Assembly: GCF_019429485.1 (NCBI RefSeq)
Contig: NZ_JAHXZN010000001.1
Coordinates: 620,001-684,000, forward strand
Direction of reading: 5' to 3'
DNA length: 64,000 nt
Source of the DNA: Sphingomonas citri
GTDB lineage: Bacteria > Pseudomonadota > Alphaproteobacteria > Sphingomonadales > Sphingomonadaceae
A program made the position numbers and the translations under genes. Shown piece by piece: positions 38,366 to 48,100 of this stretch; the first letter of the stretch is position 1; every line of letters begins with the position of its first letter. The notes under the pieces were generated by a model. The model searched no databases and was not told where the DNA came from. It saw nothing but the letters and a program-made list of their open reading frames with translations.

Positions 38366-40605
38366 CCCTGCTCGACACCGTCCTGGGCCGCGACGAGCAC
38401 CGCTCGCTCCGCATGGACAAGCCCCTGCCCGACAGCCTGCTCGATCGCGGCGCGCAGGGCGTGATCGGCCAGCCGATCGACCGCGTCGAAGGGCCGCTCA
38501 AGGTGTCCGGCCGCGCCACCTATGCGGCGGAATACCCGGCCGAGCGGCTCAGCTACGGCGTGCTGGTGCGCGCGCCGTTCGGCTCTGGCAAGATCACCGA
38601 CGTCGTCGCCGACGAGGCCAAGGCCCTGCCGGGCGTGATCGACGTCATCACCGATTACCCCAGCTTTATCCGCAACCCGCAGCAGGGCGGCGAGAAGAAG
38701 GCGCCAACGCAGGGCGTGGAGAAGGTCGACTATCACGGCGAGATCGTCGCGATCGTCGTCGCCGAGACGTTCGAGGCCGCACGCGATGCCGCGGCGCGGG
38801 TCAAGGTCGCCTATGAGCCGGCGGAAGGCGCCTTCGTCTTCGCGGAGCATCGCGACGAGGCCGATCGGCCTCCGCCCGACCAGATCCCCCCCAAGTCGAG
38901 CCAGGGTGACGTCAACGCCGCGATGGCGTCCGCTGCCTATACCGTCGACCAGACCTACACCACGCCGAGCCAGAACTCCGCCGCGATGGAGCCGCACGCG
39001 TCCATCGCCGAGTGGAAGGATGGCAAGCTGACGCTGCACGGCTCGTACCAGATGGTCGCGTCGGACCAGATGCAGCTCGCCCAGGCGCTCGGCGTGAAGA
39101 ACGATCAGGTGCGGATCATCTCGCGCTATGTCGGCGGCGGCTTCGGCTCCAAGCTCGGCATCGCGCCCGAGAGCGTCGCCGCCGCGATCGCGGCCAAGCG
39201 GCTCGACCGGCCGGTCAAGGTAGCGATGGCGCGCCAGCAGGTGTTCGACGCCACGGTGCGCCGCTCGAATACCGAGCAGCGCATCCGTCTCGCCGCCGAC
39301 CATGACGGCAAGCTCACCGCGATCGCGCACGAGACGCTGGCGAGCAATCTGCCCGGCGAGGACTATTTCGAGCCGGCCGGCATCGGCACGCACTTCGCTT
39401 ATGCCGCGGAGAACCGATTGACCGACCACAAGCTGGTACGGCTCAACTGGCTGCTCTCCGGCTCGATGCGTGCGCCGGGCGAGGCGGTCGGCATGCTCGC
39501 GCTCGAGGCGGCGATGGACGAGCTGGCGGAGGTGATCGGGATCGACCCGATCGAGCTGCGCCGCCGCAACGAACCCGAGCAGGACCCCGAGAAGAAGGTG
39601 CCCTTCTCCAGCCGCCAGCTGGTGCCGTGCCTCGATCGAGGGGCGGAGGCGTTCGGTTGGTCCGCGCGCAAGAAGACCGCGGGCGACCGGCGCGGCGAGT
39701 GGCTGCACGGCATGGGCGTCGCCGCCGCGGTGCGCTCGAACATGCTGCAGAAGTCGTCCGCCTCGGTCGAGCTGACCAAGGACGGCCGCGCGATCGTGTC
39801 GACCGACATGACCGACATCGGCACCGGCACCTATACGATCCTGGCGCAGATCGCCGCCGAGACGCTCGGCCTGCCGCTCGACCGCGTGATCGTCCATCTC
39901 GGCGACGGCGAGGCGCCGCCCGCGGCGGGCTCTGGCGGCTCGTGGGGCGCGGGGTCGTCAGGCTCCTCGGTCTATGTCGCGTGCGAGGCGCTGCGCGAGA
40001 AGCTGGCCCAGGCGATGGGCGTCGACCCCGACGAGCTCACGCTCAAGGACGGCCGCGTCATCGCCGAGAACCGCGCGGTGGAGATCACCGAGCTGGTCGG
40101 CGACGGCATGAAGGTCGTCGGCACGATCCAGCCCGGGCACCAGGAGAAGCTGGTGCGGCAGGCGAGCTACGGGGCGCATTTCGCCGAGGTGAAGGTGAAC
40201 GCGGTGACGGGCGAGGTGCGCGTCGTGCGCATGCTCGGCGTGTTCGAGGCGGGGCGCATCCTCAACCGCAAGACCGCCCGCTCGCAGTGTCTCGGCGGCA
40301 TGACCTTCGGGATCGGCGCCGCGCTGAGTGAAGAGCTGGTCCACGACCGTCGCAACGGCAAGGTGGTGAACCGCGACCTCGCCGAATATCACGTGCCGGT
40401 CAACGCCGACATCCCGCAGCTGGAGGTCGAGTTCATCGACGGGCGCGACCACCACGCCAACCCGATCCACGCCAAGGGCATCGGCGAGCTCGGCATCTCG
40501 GGCGCGGGCGCAGCGATCGCCAACGCGATCTACAACGCCACTGGCGTGCGCGTGCGCGACTATCCGATCACGCTCGACAAGCTGCTGCCCGGCCTGCCAG
40601 ACTAA
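38362..40605 (+). CDS. paoC: molybdenum hydroxylase, first Mo-cofactor catalytic subunit (PaoC-like)
   Basis: A 747-residue catalytic subunit holding the molybdopterin cofactor. The Mo/cofactor loops include RYVGGGFGSKLG, RAPGEAVG, TDIGTGTYTILAQ and GSGGSWGAGSSGS. The catalytic Glu is E709 in GIGELGISGAGAA. The domain order (hammerhead a/b then Mo-binding) is the family's. It most resembles the aldehyde-oxidase subunit PaoC. It has a long polar N-terminus (about 40 residues) before GPLKVSG. A second, divergent copy follows 29 bases later. Confidence 0.92.
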   Translation: MTLLDTVLGRDEHRSLRMDKPLPDSLLDRGAQGVIGQPIDRVEGPLKVSGRATYAAEYPAERLSYGVLVRAPFGSGKITDVVADEAKALPGVIDVITDYPSFIRNPQQGGEKKAPTQGVEKVDYHGEIVAIVVAETFEAARDAAARVKVAYEPAEGAFVFAEHRDEADRPPPDQIPPKSSQGDVNAAMASAAYTVDQTYTTPSQNSAAMEPHASIAEWKDGKLTLHGSYQMVASDQMQLAQALGVKNDQVRIISRYVGGGFGSKLGIAPESVAAAIAAKRLDRPVKVAMARQQVFDATVRRSNTEQRIRLAADHDGKLTAIAHETLASNLPGEDYFEPAGIGTHFAYAAENRLTDHKLVRLNWLLSGSMRAPGEAVGMLALEAAMDELAEVIGIDPIELRRRNEPEQDPEKKVPFSSRQLVPCLDRGAEAFGWSARKKTAGDRRGEWLHGMGVAAAVRSNMLQKSSASVELTKDGRAIVSTDMTDIGTGTYTILAQIAAETLGLPLDRVIVHLGDGEAPPAAGSGGSWGAGSSGSSVYVACEALREKLAQAMGVDPDELTLKDGRVIAENRAVEITELVGDGMKVVGTIQPGHQEKLVRQASYGAHFAEVKVNAVTGEVRVVRMLGVFEAGRILNRKTARSQCLGGMTFGIGAALSEELVHDRRNGKVVNRDLAEYHVPVNADIPQLEVEFIDGRDHHANPIHAKGIGELGISGAGAAIANAIYNATGVRVRDYPITLDKLLPGLPD

Positions 40606-40634
40606 AAAAACGCAGGATAATCCGGACTGACAGG

Positions 40635-42839
40635 ATGATCGAACAGGCGATCGACACGGCGGAGCGGCCGGGCGGGCTGGCGCGCGCGGTGCAGGGCGTG
40701 CTCGGCGCCGCCGTGCCGCGCGTGGAAGGACCGCTCAAGGTCACCGGCGCCGCCACCTACGCCTATGAGCGCGCGCCGGACGACGTTGTCTATGCCGCGG
40801 TGGTCGGCGCCCCGGTCGGCGCCGGCCGCGTCACCCGCATCGACGCCGCGGCGGCGCGCGCGCTGCCCGGTGTGATCGCGGTCATCGACGACGACCCGCG
40901 TCTGCCGGCCGGCGGCGCCAACTCGCGCGCGATGCCGCATCAGGGCACCGACCGCGTCTTCCACTACGGCCAGCCCGTCGCCGTCGTGGTCGCCGAGACG
41001 CAGGCGATCGCGCGTGAGGCGGCGGCGCTCGTCCGCGTCGACGCGGAAGCGACGCCGGGCCGCTACGACGCCGCCGACCTGCCGATCGAGCGCCGGCCCA
41101 AGTCCGCCTTCCTCGCGCCCGTCGACACCGGCGACCTCGACGCCGCGTTGCGCGACGCGAACGTCGTGCTCGACCGCACCTACACGACTCCGGCGCACTT
41201 CCCCGCCGCGCTCGAGCCGCACGCATCGACGATCTGGTGGGAGGGAGACGTGCTCACCGTCCGGTCGAGCAACCAGATCGTCGGCGCCGCGCGTGACACG
41301 ATCGCCACCGCGCTCGGCATGGCGTCCGACAAGGTGCGCGTGCTCGCGCCCTATGTAGGCGGCGGCTTCGGCGGTAAGACCGGTGTCGGCCCCGAGGTGA
41401 TCCTCGCCGCGATCGCCGCCGAGCGGCTGCGCCGCCCGGTCAAGGTCGCGCTCCCGCGCCGCGACACGGCTTATCTGGTTCACCATCGCAGCCCGACGAA
41501 ACAGCGCGTCCGCATCGCCTGCGACCGCGACGGGCACATCGCCGCGATCGCCCACGAGAGCGTGGCGCAGCAGAACGACGATGCCGGCTTCGTCGAGCCG
41601 GTGCCGTTCGGCACGATCCCGCTCTACGCCGGCGCGGCACGGCGGATGACGACGGACCTGGTCCGCGTGAACCTGCCGCCGACCGGCGCGGTGCGCGCGC
41701 CGGGCGAGGCGGTCGGCACCTTCGCCACCGAGTGCGCGATGGACGAGCTCGCCGAGGAACTCGGGCTCGATCCGATCGAGCTGCGCCGCCGCAACGAGCC
41801 GGCCTATGATCCGACCACGTCGCGCCCCTTCTCCACGCGCCGGCTGCTCGACTGCTACGCCGAGGGTGCCCGGCGCTTCGGCTGGCCTGCCCGCGTGCCC
41901 GACCCCGGCACCACGCGCGACGGCGAATGGCTGATCGGCATCGGCATGGCGACCGCGCTGCGCGGCAATTTCACCGTGGCGGCCGAGGCGGAAGTGCGGC
42001 TCGACGCGGGCGGCGCCGCGACCGTGTCGTGCGACATGACCGACATCGGCACTGGCACCTATACGATCCTGGCGCAGACCGTGGGCGAGATCCTCGGCCT
42101 CGCGCCCGCCGCGGTGACGGTGCGGCTCGGCGACACCGACCTGCCGCCCACCGCCGGCTCGGGCGGCTCGTTCGGCGCGGGCAGCGCCACCTCCGCCGCG
42201 GCGCTGGCGTGCGAGGAGGTGCTCGCCGAGCTGGCGCGCCGAATGAACGCCGCGCCTGAGGAGCTGGTGCTGCGCGATGGCATGGTGAGCGCGGGCTCGC
42301 GCACGGTGCCGCTCGCCGATCTCGTCCGCGACGCGTCGATCGTCGCGCGCGGGCGCAGCACGCCGGGGCAGCAGGCCCAGCGCACCAGCCAGGCCAGCCA
42401 CGGCGCGCACTTCGCCGAGGTCGCGGTCAACGCGGTCACCGGCGAGGTGCGCGTGCGGCGGATGGTGGGCGTGTTCGACGTCGGCCGCGTACTCAACCGC
42501 GCCACCGCGACCAATCAGCTGGTCGGCGGCATGATCTGGGGGATCAGCTACGCGCTCGGCGAGGCCGCGTTGGTCGACCCGCGCTCGGGCCGCTTCGTCA
42601 ACCCGGACTTCGGCGAGTATCACGTCGCGGTGAACGCCGACGTCCCGCGCATCGAGTGCCATTTCGTCGAGGAGATCGACGACGCCGCCAACCAGACCGG
42701 CGCCAAGGCGGTGGGCGAGCTCGGCATCTCGGGCGCGGGCGCGGCGGTGATCAACGCGATCCACAATGCGACGGGCGTGCGCGTGCGCGACGTCCCCGCG
42801 ACGCTCGACACGCTGCTCGCCGCGCTGCCGCCGGTGTGA
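40635..42839 (+). CDS. molybdenum hydroxylase, second Mo-cofactor catalytic subunit (paralogue)
   Basis: A 734-residue paralogue of the preceding subunit, with the same blocks: GPLKVTGAATY, YVGGGFGGKTG, RAPGEAVG, TDIGTGTYTILAQTV, and E695 in AVGELGISGAGAA. Identity between the two is clear by eye but far from complete, especially in the substrate-channel regions (for example the 280-340 and 410-440 stretches), so substrate range probably differs. It has no 2Fe-2S or FAD subunit of its own, so it presumably shares PaoA and PaoB or works with other partners. The spacing to the first copy is 29 bases and the operon continues with xdhC. Confidence 0.9.
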   Translation: MIEQAIDTAERPGGLARAVQGVLGAAVPRVEGPLKVTGAATYAYERAPDDVVYAAVVGAPVGAGRVTRIDAAAARALPGVIAVIDDDPRLPAGGANSRAMPHQGTDRVFHYGQPVAVVVAETQAIAREAAALVRVDAEATPGRYDAADLPIERRPKSAFLAPVDTGDLDAALRDANVVLDRTYTTPAHFPAALEPHASTIWWEGDVLTVRSSNQIVGAARDTIATALGMASDKVRVLAPYVGGGFGGKTGVGPEVILAAIAAERLRRPVKVALPRRDTAYLVHHRSPTKQRVRIACDRDGHIAAIAHESVAQQNDDAGFVEPVPFGTIPLYAGAARRMTTDLVRVNLPPTGAVRAPGEAVGTFATECAMDELAEELGLDPIELRRRNEPAYDPTTSRPFSTRRLLDCYAEGARRFGWPARVPDPGTTRDGEWLIGIGMATALRGNFTVAAEAEVRLDAGGAATVSCDMTDIGTGTYTILAQTVGEILGLAPAAVTVRLGDTDLPPTAGSGGSFGAGSATSAAALACEEVLAELARRMNAAPEELVLRDGMVSAGSRTVPLADLVRDASIVARGRSTPGQQAQRTSQASHGAHFAEVAVNAVTGEVRVRRMVGVFDVGRVLNRATATNQLVGGMIWGISYALGEAALVDPRSGRFVNPDFGEYHVAVNADVPRIECHFVEEIDDAANQTGAKAVGELGISGAGAAVINAIHNATGVRVRDVPATLDTLLAALPPV

Positions 42840-42896
42840 GCGAAACATGTATGGCGTGTGGGCGGCGCGAAGAAGCATCGCTGCTTGGACGGAGGT

Positions 42897-43005
42897 GCTT
42901 CGAGACGGTACTTCGACGAGCTTAGTGCCTCCTCAGCACGAACGGTGGCGCGCATCCGTTCGTGCCGAGGAGAAGCTGAGCTCGTCGAAGCCTCGTCTCG
43001 AAGCA
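42897..43005. repeat. intergenic inverted repeat, distinct family
   Basis: GCTTCGAGACGG then CTTCGACGAGCTTAGTGCC on the left is mirrored by GCTCGTCGAAGCCTCGTCTCGAAGC on the right, with inner arms CAGCACGAACGG/CCGTTCGTGC. The sequence differs from the GTCATCC family. It lies inside an operon, in the 203-bp gap between the second Mo subunit and xdhC, so it may separate transcript segments. Confidence 0.75.
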
Positions 43006-43042
43006 TGGCTCCACCGCTGCTGAACAACAGGAAAGACCGCCC

Positions 43043-43966
43043 ATGGCCGACAACGACACCGTCCTCGCCGCCGCGCAGAACTGGAAGGGCGCCCCGCTCG
43101 CGCTCGCCACGGTGGTCTCGACCTGGGGCTCGGCGCCGCGACCGCGCGGCAGCCACATGCTGGTCCACGCCGACGGGCGGTTCGAGGGTTCGGTCTCGGG
43201 CGGCTGCGTCGAGGGCGACATCCTCGACACCGCGGCGCAGGTGATCGCGGGCGCGCCGTTCCAGCTCAAACGCTACGGCGTCGCCGACGACAGCGCCTGG
43301 GAAGTGGGCCTGCCCTGCGGCGGCGAGATCAGCGTCATGGTCCAGCCGGTATCGGCCGAAGGCTTCGACCCCGAATTGTTCGACCGCATCGCCGTGGCGC
43401 GCGCAGAGGGCCGCTCGCTCACCGTCACCACCGATCTCGCCACCGGCCATGCCGACCTGCGCCCGCTCGAGACGGGCGAGGTCTTCGCCAACCGCTACGA
43501 CCCGCCGCGACGGCTGCTGATCGTCGGCGCCGTGCAGATCGCGCAGAGCCTCGCCGCGCTCACCCAGGCGCTCGGCATCGAGACGGTGGTGATCGACCCG
43601 CGCGGGCGCTTCCTCACGGAGGAACGCTTTCCCGGCGTCACGCTGGACGATCGCTGGCCCGACGAGGCGGTTGCGGCGTGGAGGCCCGGCCCGTCCACCG
43701 CGGTGGTGACGCTCAGCCACGACACCAAGATCGACGACCCCGCGCTGATCGCCGCGCTCGCCGCCGAGACCGGCTATGTTGGCGCGCTTGGCAGCCGGCG
43801 CAGCCACGCGGCGCGACGGGAGCGGCTCGCCGCCTCGGGCGTTGATGCGGATCAACTCGACCGGATCGACGGTCCCGTCGGGATCGACATCGGCGCGATC
43901 GGCCCGTCCGAGATCGCGCTGTCGATCGCGGCGGCGATGGTGGGAGCGTTCAATGATCGCCGTTGA
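43043..43966 (+). CDS. xdhC: XdhC/CoxI-family molybdenum enzyme maturation protein
   Basis: A 307-residue chaperone that binds and inserts the Mo cofactor, often with sulfuration of Mo. The N-terminal block STWGSAPRPRGSHMLVHADGRFEGSVSGGCVEGDI at about 25-60 and the C-terminal Rossmann domain (LLIVGAVQIAQSLAALTQALG near 160) match XdhC/PaoD. It overlaps the next gene by 14 bases. In PaoABCD operons the equivalent PaoD protects and loads the cytosine-dinucleotide form of the cofactor. Confidence 0.92.
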   Translation: MADNDTVLAAAQNWKGAPLALATVVSTWGSAPRPRGSHMLVHADGRFEGSVSGGCVEGDILDTAAQVIAGAPFQLKRYGVADDSAWEVGLPCGGEISVMVQPVSAEGFDPELFDRIAVARAEGRSLTVTTDLATGHADLRPLETGEVFANRYDPPRRLLIVGAVQIAQSLAALTQALGIETVVIDPRGRFLTEERFPGVTLDDRWPDEAVAAWRPGPSTAVVTLSHDTKIDDPALIAALAAETGYVGALGSRRSHAARRERLAASGVDADQLDRIDGPVGIDIGAIGPSEIALSIAAAMVGAFNDRR

Positions 43967-44627
43967 GGAGACCGTCCTCGTGCTGCTCGCCGCCGGCCGA
44001 TCGGAGCGGTTCGGCGATATCGGCAGCAAGCTCGACCAGCCGTTCCTCGCGCGCCCGCTCGGGCTACACGTCGCGGTGGCGCTGGAAGACATGCCGTTCC
44101 GCCAGCGCGTCGCGGTGGTGGACGGGTGCAAGATCGACTTCGCGCAATTCGGCTTCTTCGTCACCCACAACGACGATCCGGAGCGCGACATGGCATCCTC
44201 GGTGCGGATCGGGGTCGACTGTGCGCGGGCGCATGACGCGAAGGCGGTGCTGATCGCGCTCGCGGACATGCCGCGGGTGACCGCGGCGCACATCTACCGG
44301 CTCTTCGACGCGAGCGAGATGGGCGAGCAGGCGGTGGTGGCGTCGAGCGACGGCCGCTCGCCCAAACCACCCGCGCTGTTCGGCCGGGCGCGCTTCGACG
44401 AGCTGCTCGCGATCAGCGGCGACCAGGGCGCGCGCGACCTGATCCAGTCGGGGCGACACGTCGTCACCAACGGGGCCGAGCTGATCGACGTCGACACGCC
44501 CGCGGAACTCGAGGCGCTGCGCGAGCTGGTCCACGCGCCCGAGGCACTGTCGCGGCCGGACTCACACGTGCTGCGCGGCGGGGATGCTGCGGCGCTAGCG
44601 GCGCTGCGTGGCCAACTGGAGGAGTGA
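43953..44627 (+). CDS. mocA: MobA/MocA-like nucleotidyltransferase for Mo cofactor
   Basis: A 224-residue NTP-transferase-fold protein. The nucleotide loop LLAAGRSERFGDIGSKLDQPF is at about 11-31 and the magnesium/Asp motif VLIALADMPRV lies near 102-112. In this context it most likely makes molybdopterin cytosine dinucleotide (MocA) for the PaoABC-type hydroxylase rather than the guanine form (MobA). It ends the operon. The symbol is by context; nucleotide specificity cannot be read securely from sequence. Confidence 0.82.
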   Translation: MIAVEETVLVLLAAGRSERFGDIGSKLDQPFLARPLGLHVAVALEDMPFRQRVAVVDGCKIDFAQFGFFVTHNDDPERDMASSVRIGVDCARAHDAKAVLIALADMPRVTAAHIYRLFDASEMGEQAVVASSDGRSPKPPALFGRARFDELLAISGDQGARDLIQSGRHVVTNGAELIDVDTPAELEALRELVHAPEALSRPDSHVLRGGDAAALAALRGQLEE

Positions 44628-44637
44628 CGCCGAACTG

Positions 44638-44727
44638 CCACCCCGGCGCACGCCGGGGTCCATTTGGGGGACGCGGCTGAGACTCACTGACGCCTTCCCC
44701 CCTGGACCCCGGCGTTCGCCAGGGTGG
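44638..44727. repeat. intergenic inverted repeat, CCACCCCGGCG type
   Basis: CCACCCCGGCGCACGCCGGG-type left arm and GGACCCCGGCGTTCGCCAGGGTGG right arm pair across about 42 bp. Convergent genes flank it. No T-tract follows. Core sequences differ from the GTCATCC family. Confidence 0.75.
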
Positions 44728-44770
44728 TCAGCGATAGGAGATGGGCCCGATCACTCGTGCCGCCCCGCCC

Positions 44771-45978
44771 CTATTCGTGCCGCAGCGCGTCGATCGGGTT
44801 GAGCGCCGCCGCGCGTCGCGCCGGAAAATAGCCGAACACCACGCCGATCACCGCGGAGATCGCGAACGCCACCAGGTTGATTCGCGGATCGAACGTCCAT
44901 GGCACCTGGAGCAGCGGCGTCAGCCCCGCGATCACCGCCTGCGCCAGCACCAGCCCGATCAGCCCGCCGAGGCACGACAGCGCCACCGCCTCGACCAGGA
45001 ACTGCAGCAGCACCTCGCGCGCCACCGCGCCGATCGCGAGCCGGATGCCGATCTCGCGCGTGCGCTCGGTCACCGACACCAGCATGATGTTCATGATGCC
45101 GATCCCACCGACCACTAGGCTGATCGCGGCCACCGCGGCGACGATGCGGGTCAGCGCGGTGGTGGTGCCGGTGAGGGTGTCGCTGATCTGCTTGGTGTCG
45201 AAGATGTTGAAATCGTCCTCGCGGCCGTCGGTGATGGTGCGGCGCTCGCGCAGCAGCTGGGTGATCGAGGCCTGGACGGTGCTGGTGGCATAGGCCTGGT
45301 CGACCCCGACCAGCATCAACCGCACGTCGCGGTTTCCGGTGAAGCGGCGCTGCACCGTCTTGATCGGCATGATCACGATGTCGTCCTGGTCACCGCCGAA
45401 CCCGGCCTGCCCCTTGGTCGACAGCACGCCGATCACATCGCAGCTCACGTCGCCGAGCCGGAAGCGCTCGCCCACCGCCTCGCCGCCGCGGAAGAGGTTC
45501 TGCCGCACGGTGTTGCCGATGATGCAGACCGCCTTGCCCGCCTGCTCCTCCTGCGGCGTCCACTGCCGACCGCTCACCAGCGGCCAGGGCTGGACCTGGA
45601 AATAGGCCGCTGTGGTGCCGTTGATCGTGGTCGACCAGTTGGCGCCCTCATAGATCGCGGTGGCGCTCGCCTGCGCCTGCGGGGCCACCGCGGTGACGCC
45701 CGCGATCTGCCCCGCGATCGCGGTGACGTCCTCGGGCTTGAAGTCGGGCGGGCGCGGCCCGCCACCGCCGCGACCGAAGCCCTGGCCGGGGCGGATCTGG
45801 AGGATGTTGGTGCCGAGCGCCGCAATCTGCGATTGCACCGCGGCGGTGGTCGCCTTGCCGAGCGTGACCATCGTGACGACCGCGCCGACGCCGATGACGA
45901 TGCCGAGGATCGTCAGGAACGAGCGCAGCAGGTGCCGGCGGATCGAGCGCAAAGCGAGCAGGAAGGTGGTGCCCAGCA

Positions 45979-45979
<1 letters not shown>
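44771..45979 (-). CDS. macB: MacB-type efflux permease (FtsX-like)
   Basis: A 402-residue permease with an N-terminal helix (about 12-42, [20 protein letters not shown]), a large periplasmic MacB-PCD domain (about 50-275) and a FtsX core with three C-terminal helices ([29 protein letters not shown]). A Gly-rich stretch GFGRGGGG lies at about 69-76. In classical MacB the ATPase is fused to this unit; here the ATPase is separate but overlaps by TGATG. Works with MacA and an outer-membrane factor for drugs, toxins or lipids. Confidence 0.92.
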
Positions 45980-46702
<723 letters not shown>

Positions 46703-46713
<11 letters not shown>

Positions 46714-48100
46714 CCGCCGCGCCCCCTCCCCCGCTGCGGCGCCCGCGCCCGCTGGCGCTGGCCGCGCCGGCCTGGTCGGTGCCCGCGGCGAGCTGACCGG
46801 TGATCACCTCCATGCCGGGCTTGAGCCCGCCCGACAGCACCTCGGTCTGCGTGCCGTCGGTGTCGCCGGTGGTGACCTGGATCGGCCGGGGCGTGCCGTC
46901 CTCGCCCTTGACGTAGACGGTCTGCGCCGCGCCGCGGCCGACGGTGGCGCTGCGCTCGCCCGCACGAGCGCGCCGCGGCGGCCCCATCAGGATCGTGCCG
47001 GTGATGCCGCCGCGCCCGCCGCCGCCGGCGCTCGGCTTGAAGCGGAAGGCGGCGTTGGGGACGAGCAGCACATTGCGCTTGTCCGCGGTGACGATGTCCG
47101 CGGTGGCGGTCATGCCGGGCCGCAGCTGAAGCGTCGGGTTCGCCACGGTCAGGTCCGCGGCATAGGACACCACTTGCCCGCTGGTGCTGGTGCTCGAGGT
47201 GGTCGACGACGAGGACGAAGCCGTGGCGTTGCTGACCGTCAGGTTCGAGCCGAGGTCGACGCGCGTGATCGTCGCCGGGAAGCTGCGGCCGGGGAAAGCG
47301 TCGACGGTGAAATCGGCCTTCTGCCCGATCTGCACCTCGCCCACGTCGGCCTCGTCGATCGCCACCTCCAGCTTCATCTTGGAGAGGTCCTCCGCGATCA
47401 CGAACAAGGTTGGCGTGTTGAACGAGGCGGCGACGGTCTGGCCGGGATCGACCTGGCGCGCCAGCACCACGCCGTTGACGGGCGAGCGGATGATCGCGCG
47501 CGCGCGCTGCGTCTGCGACTGCGACAGCGTCGCGCGCGCGGCGGCGACGTTCGCCTCGGCGACGCGCAGCGCCGCAGTGGCACGCTGCGCGTCGGCCTGC
47601 CCGGTCTGCAACTCGGTGCGCGACGGCACGCGTCCCTTCGACAGCTTGAACACCTCGTTGAGCCGGGCGAGCTGCGCCTGCGACTCCGCCACCGTGGCAC
47701 GTGCCTGCGCCACCTGCGCCTCATTGGCGGCGAGCTGCGCCTGGCCGGCGCGGATCTGGTCGTCGATCTGCTCGGGATCGATCAGCGCGAGCGGCTGGCC
47801 CGCGCTGACGCGGTCGTTGACGTCGACCACTACCTTGGTGACGAGCCCGGAGAGCTGCGAGCCGACCGTCACCTGGTTGGTCGGCGCGAGCTTGCCCGTG
47901 GCGGAGACGGTGACGGTGAGGTCACCGCGCTTGGCCGTGGCGGTGGCGTAGCGCACCGGCTCCTCGCCGCCGAACACGCAGCGCGAGAGCAGCAGCAGCA
48001 CCACGACCAGGCCGGCGAGCACCAGCACCCACTTGGCCCAGCGCCGCCACGCCGGCTGCGGCTGGACGCCCAGGAAGTCGTCGAGCTGTGTCTCGGGCAT
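46703..48100 (-). CDS. macA: MacA-type periplasmic adaptor (HlyD family)
   Basis: Membrane-fusion protein of 465 residues linking MacB to the outer-membrane channel. It has an inner-membrane anchor at about 22-40, a lipoyl/barrel half starting YATATAKRGDLTVTVSATGKL, a coiled-coil hairpin at about 115-200 (Gln/Ala-rich), then the second half-lipoyl (SPVNGVVLARQVDPG) and beta-barrel. An unusual Ser/Thr run (about 292-308) interrupts the beta-barrel, and Gly-rich tails occur near 357-370 and at the C-terminus. ATG 48100 chosen because it overlaps the upstream stop (TGATG). Confidence 0.93.
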
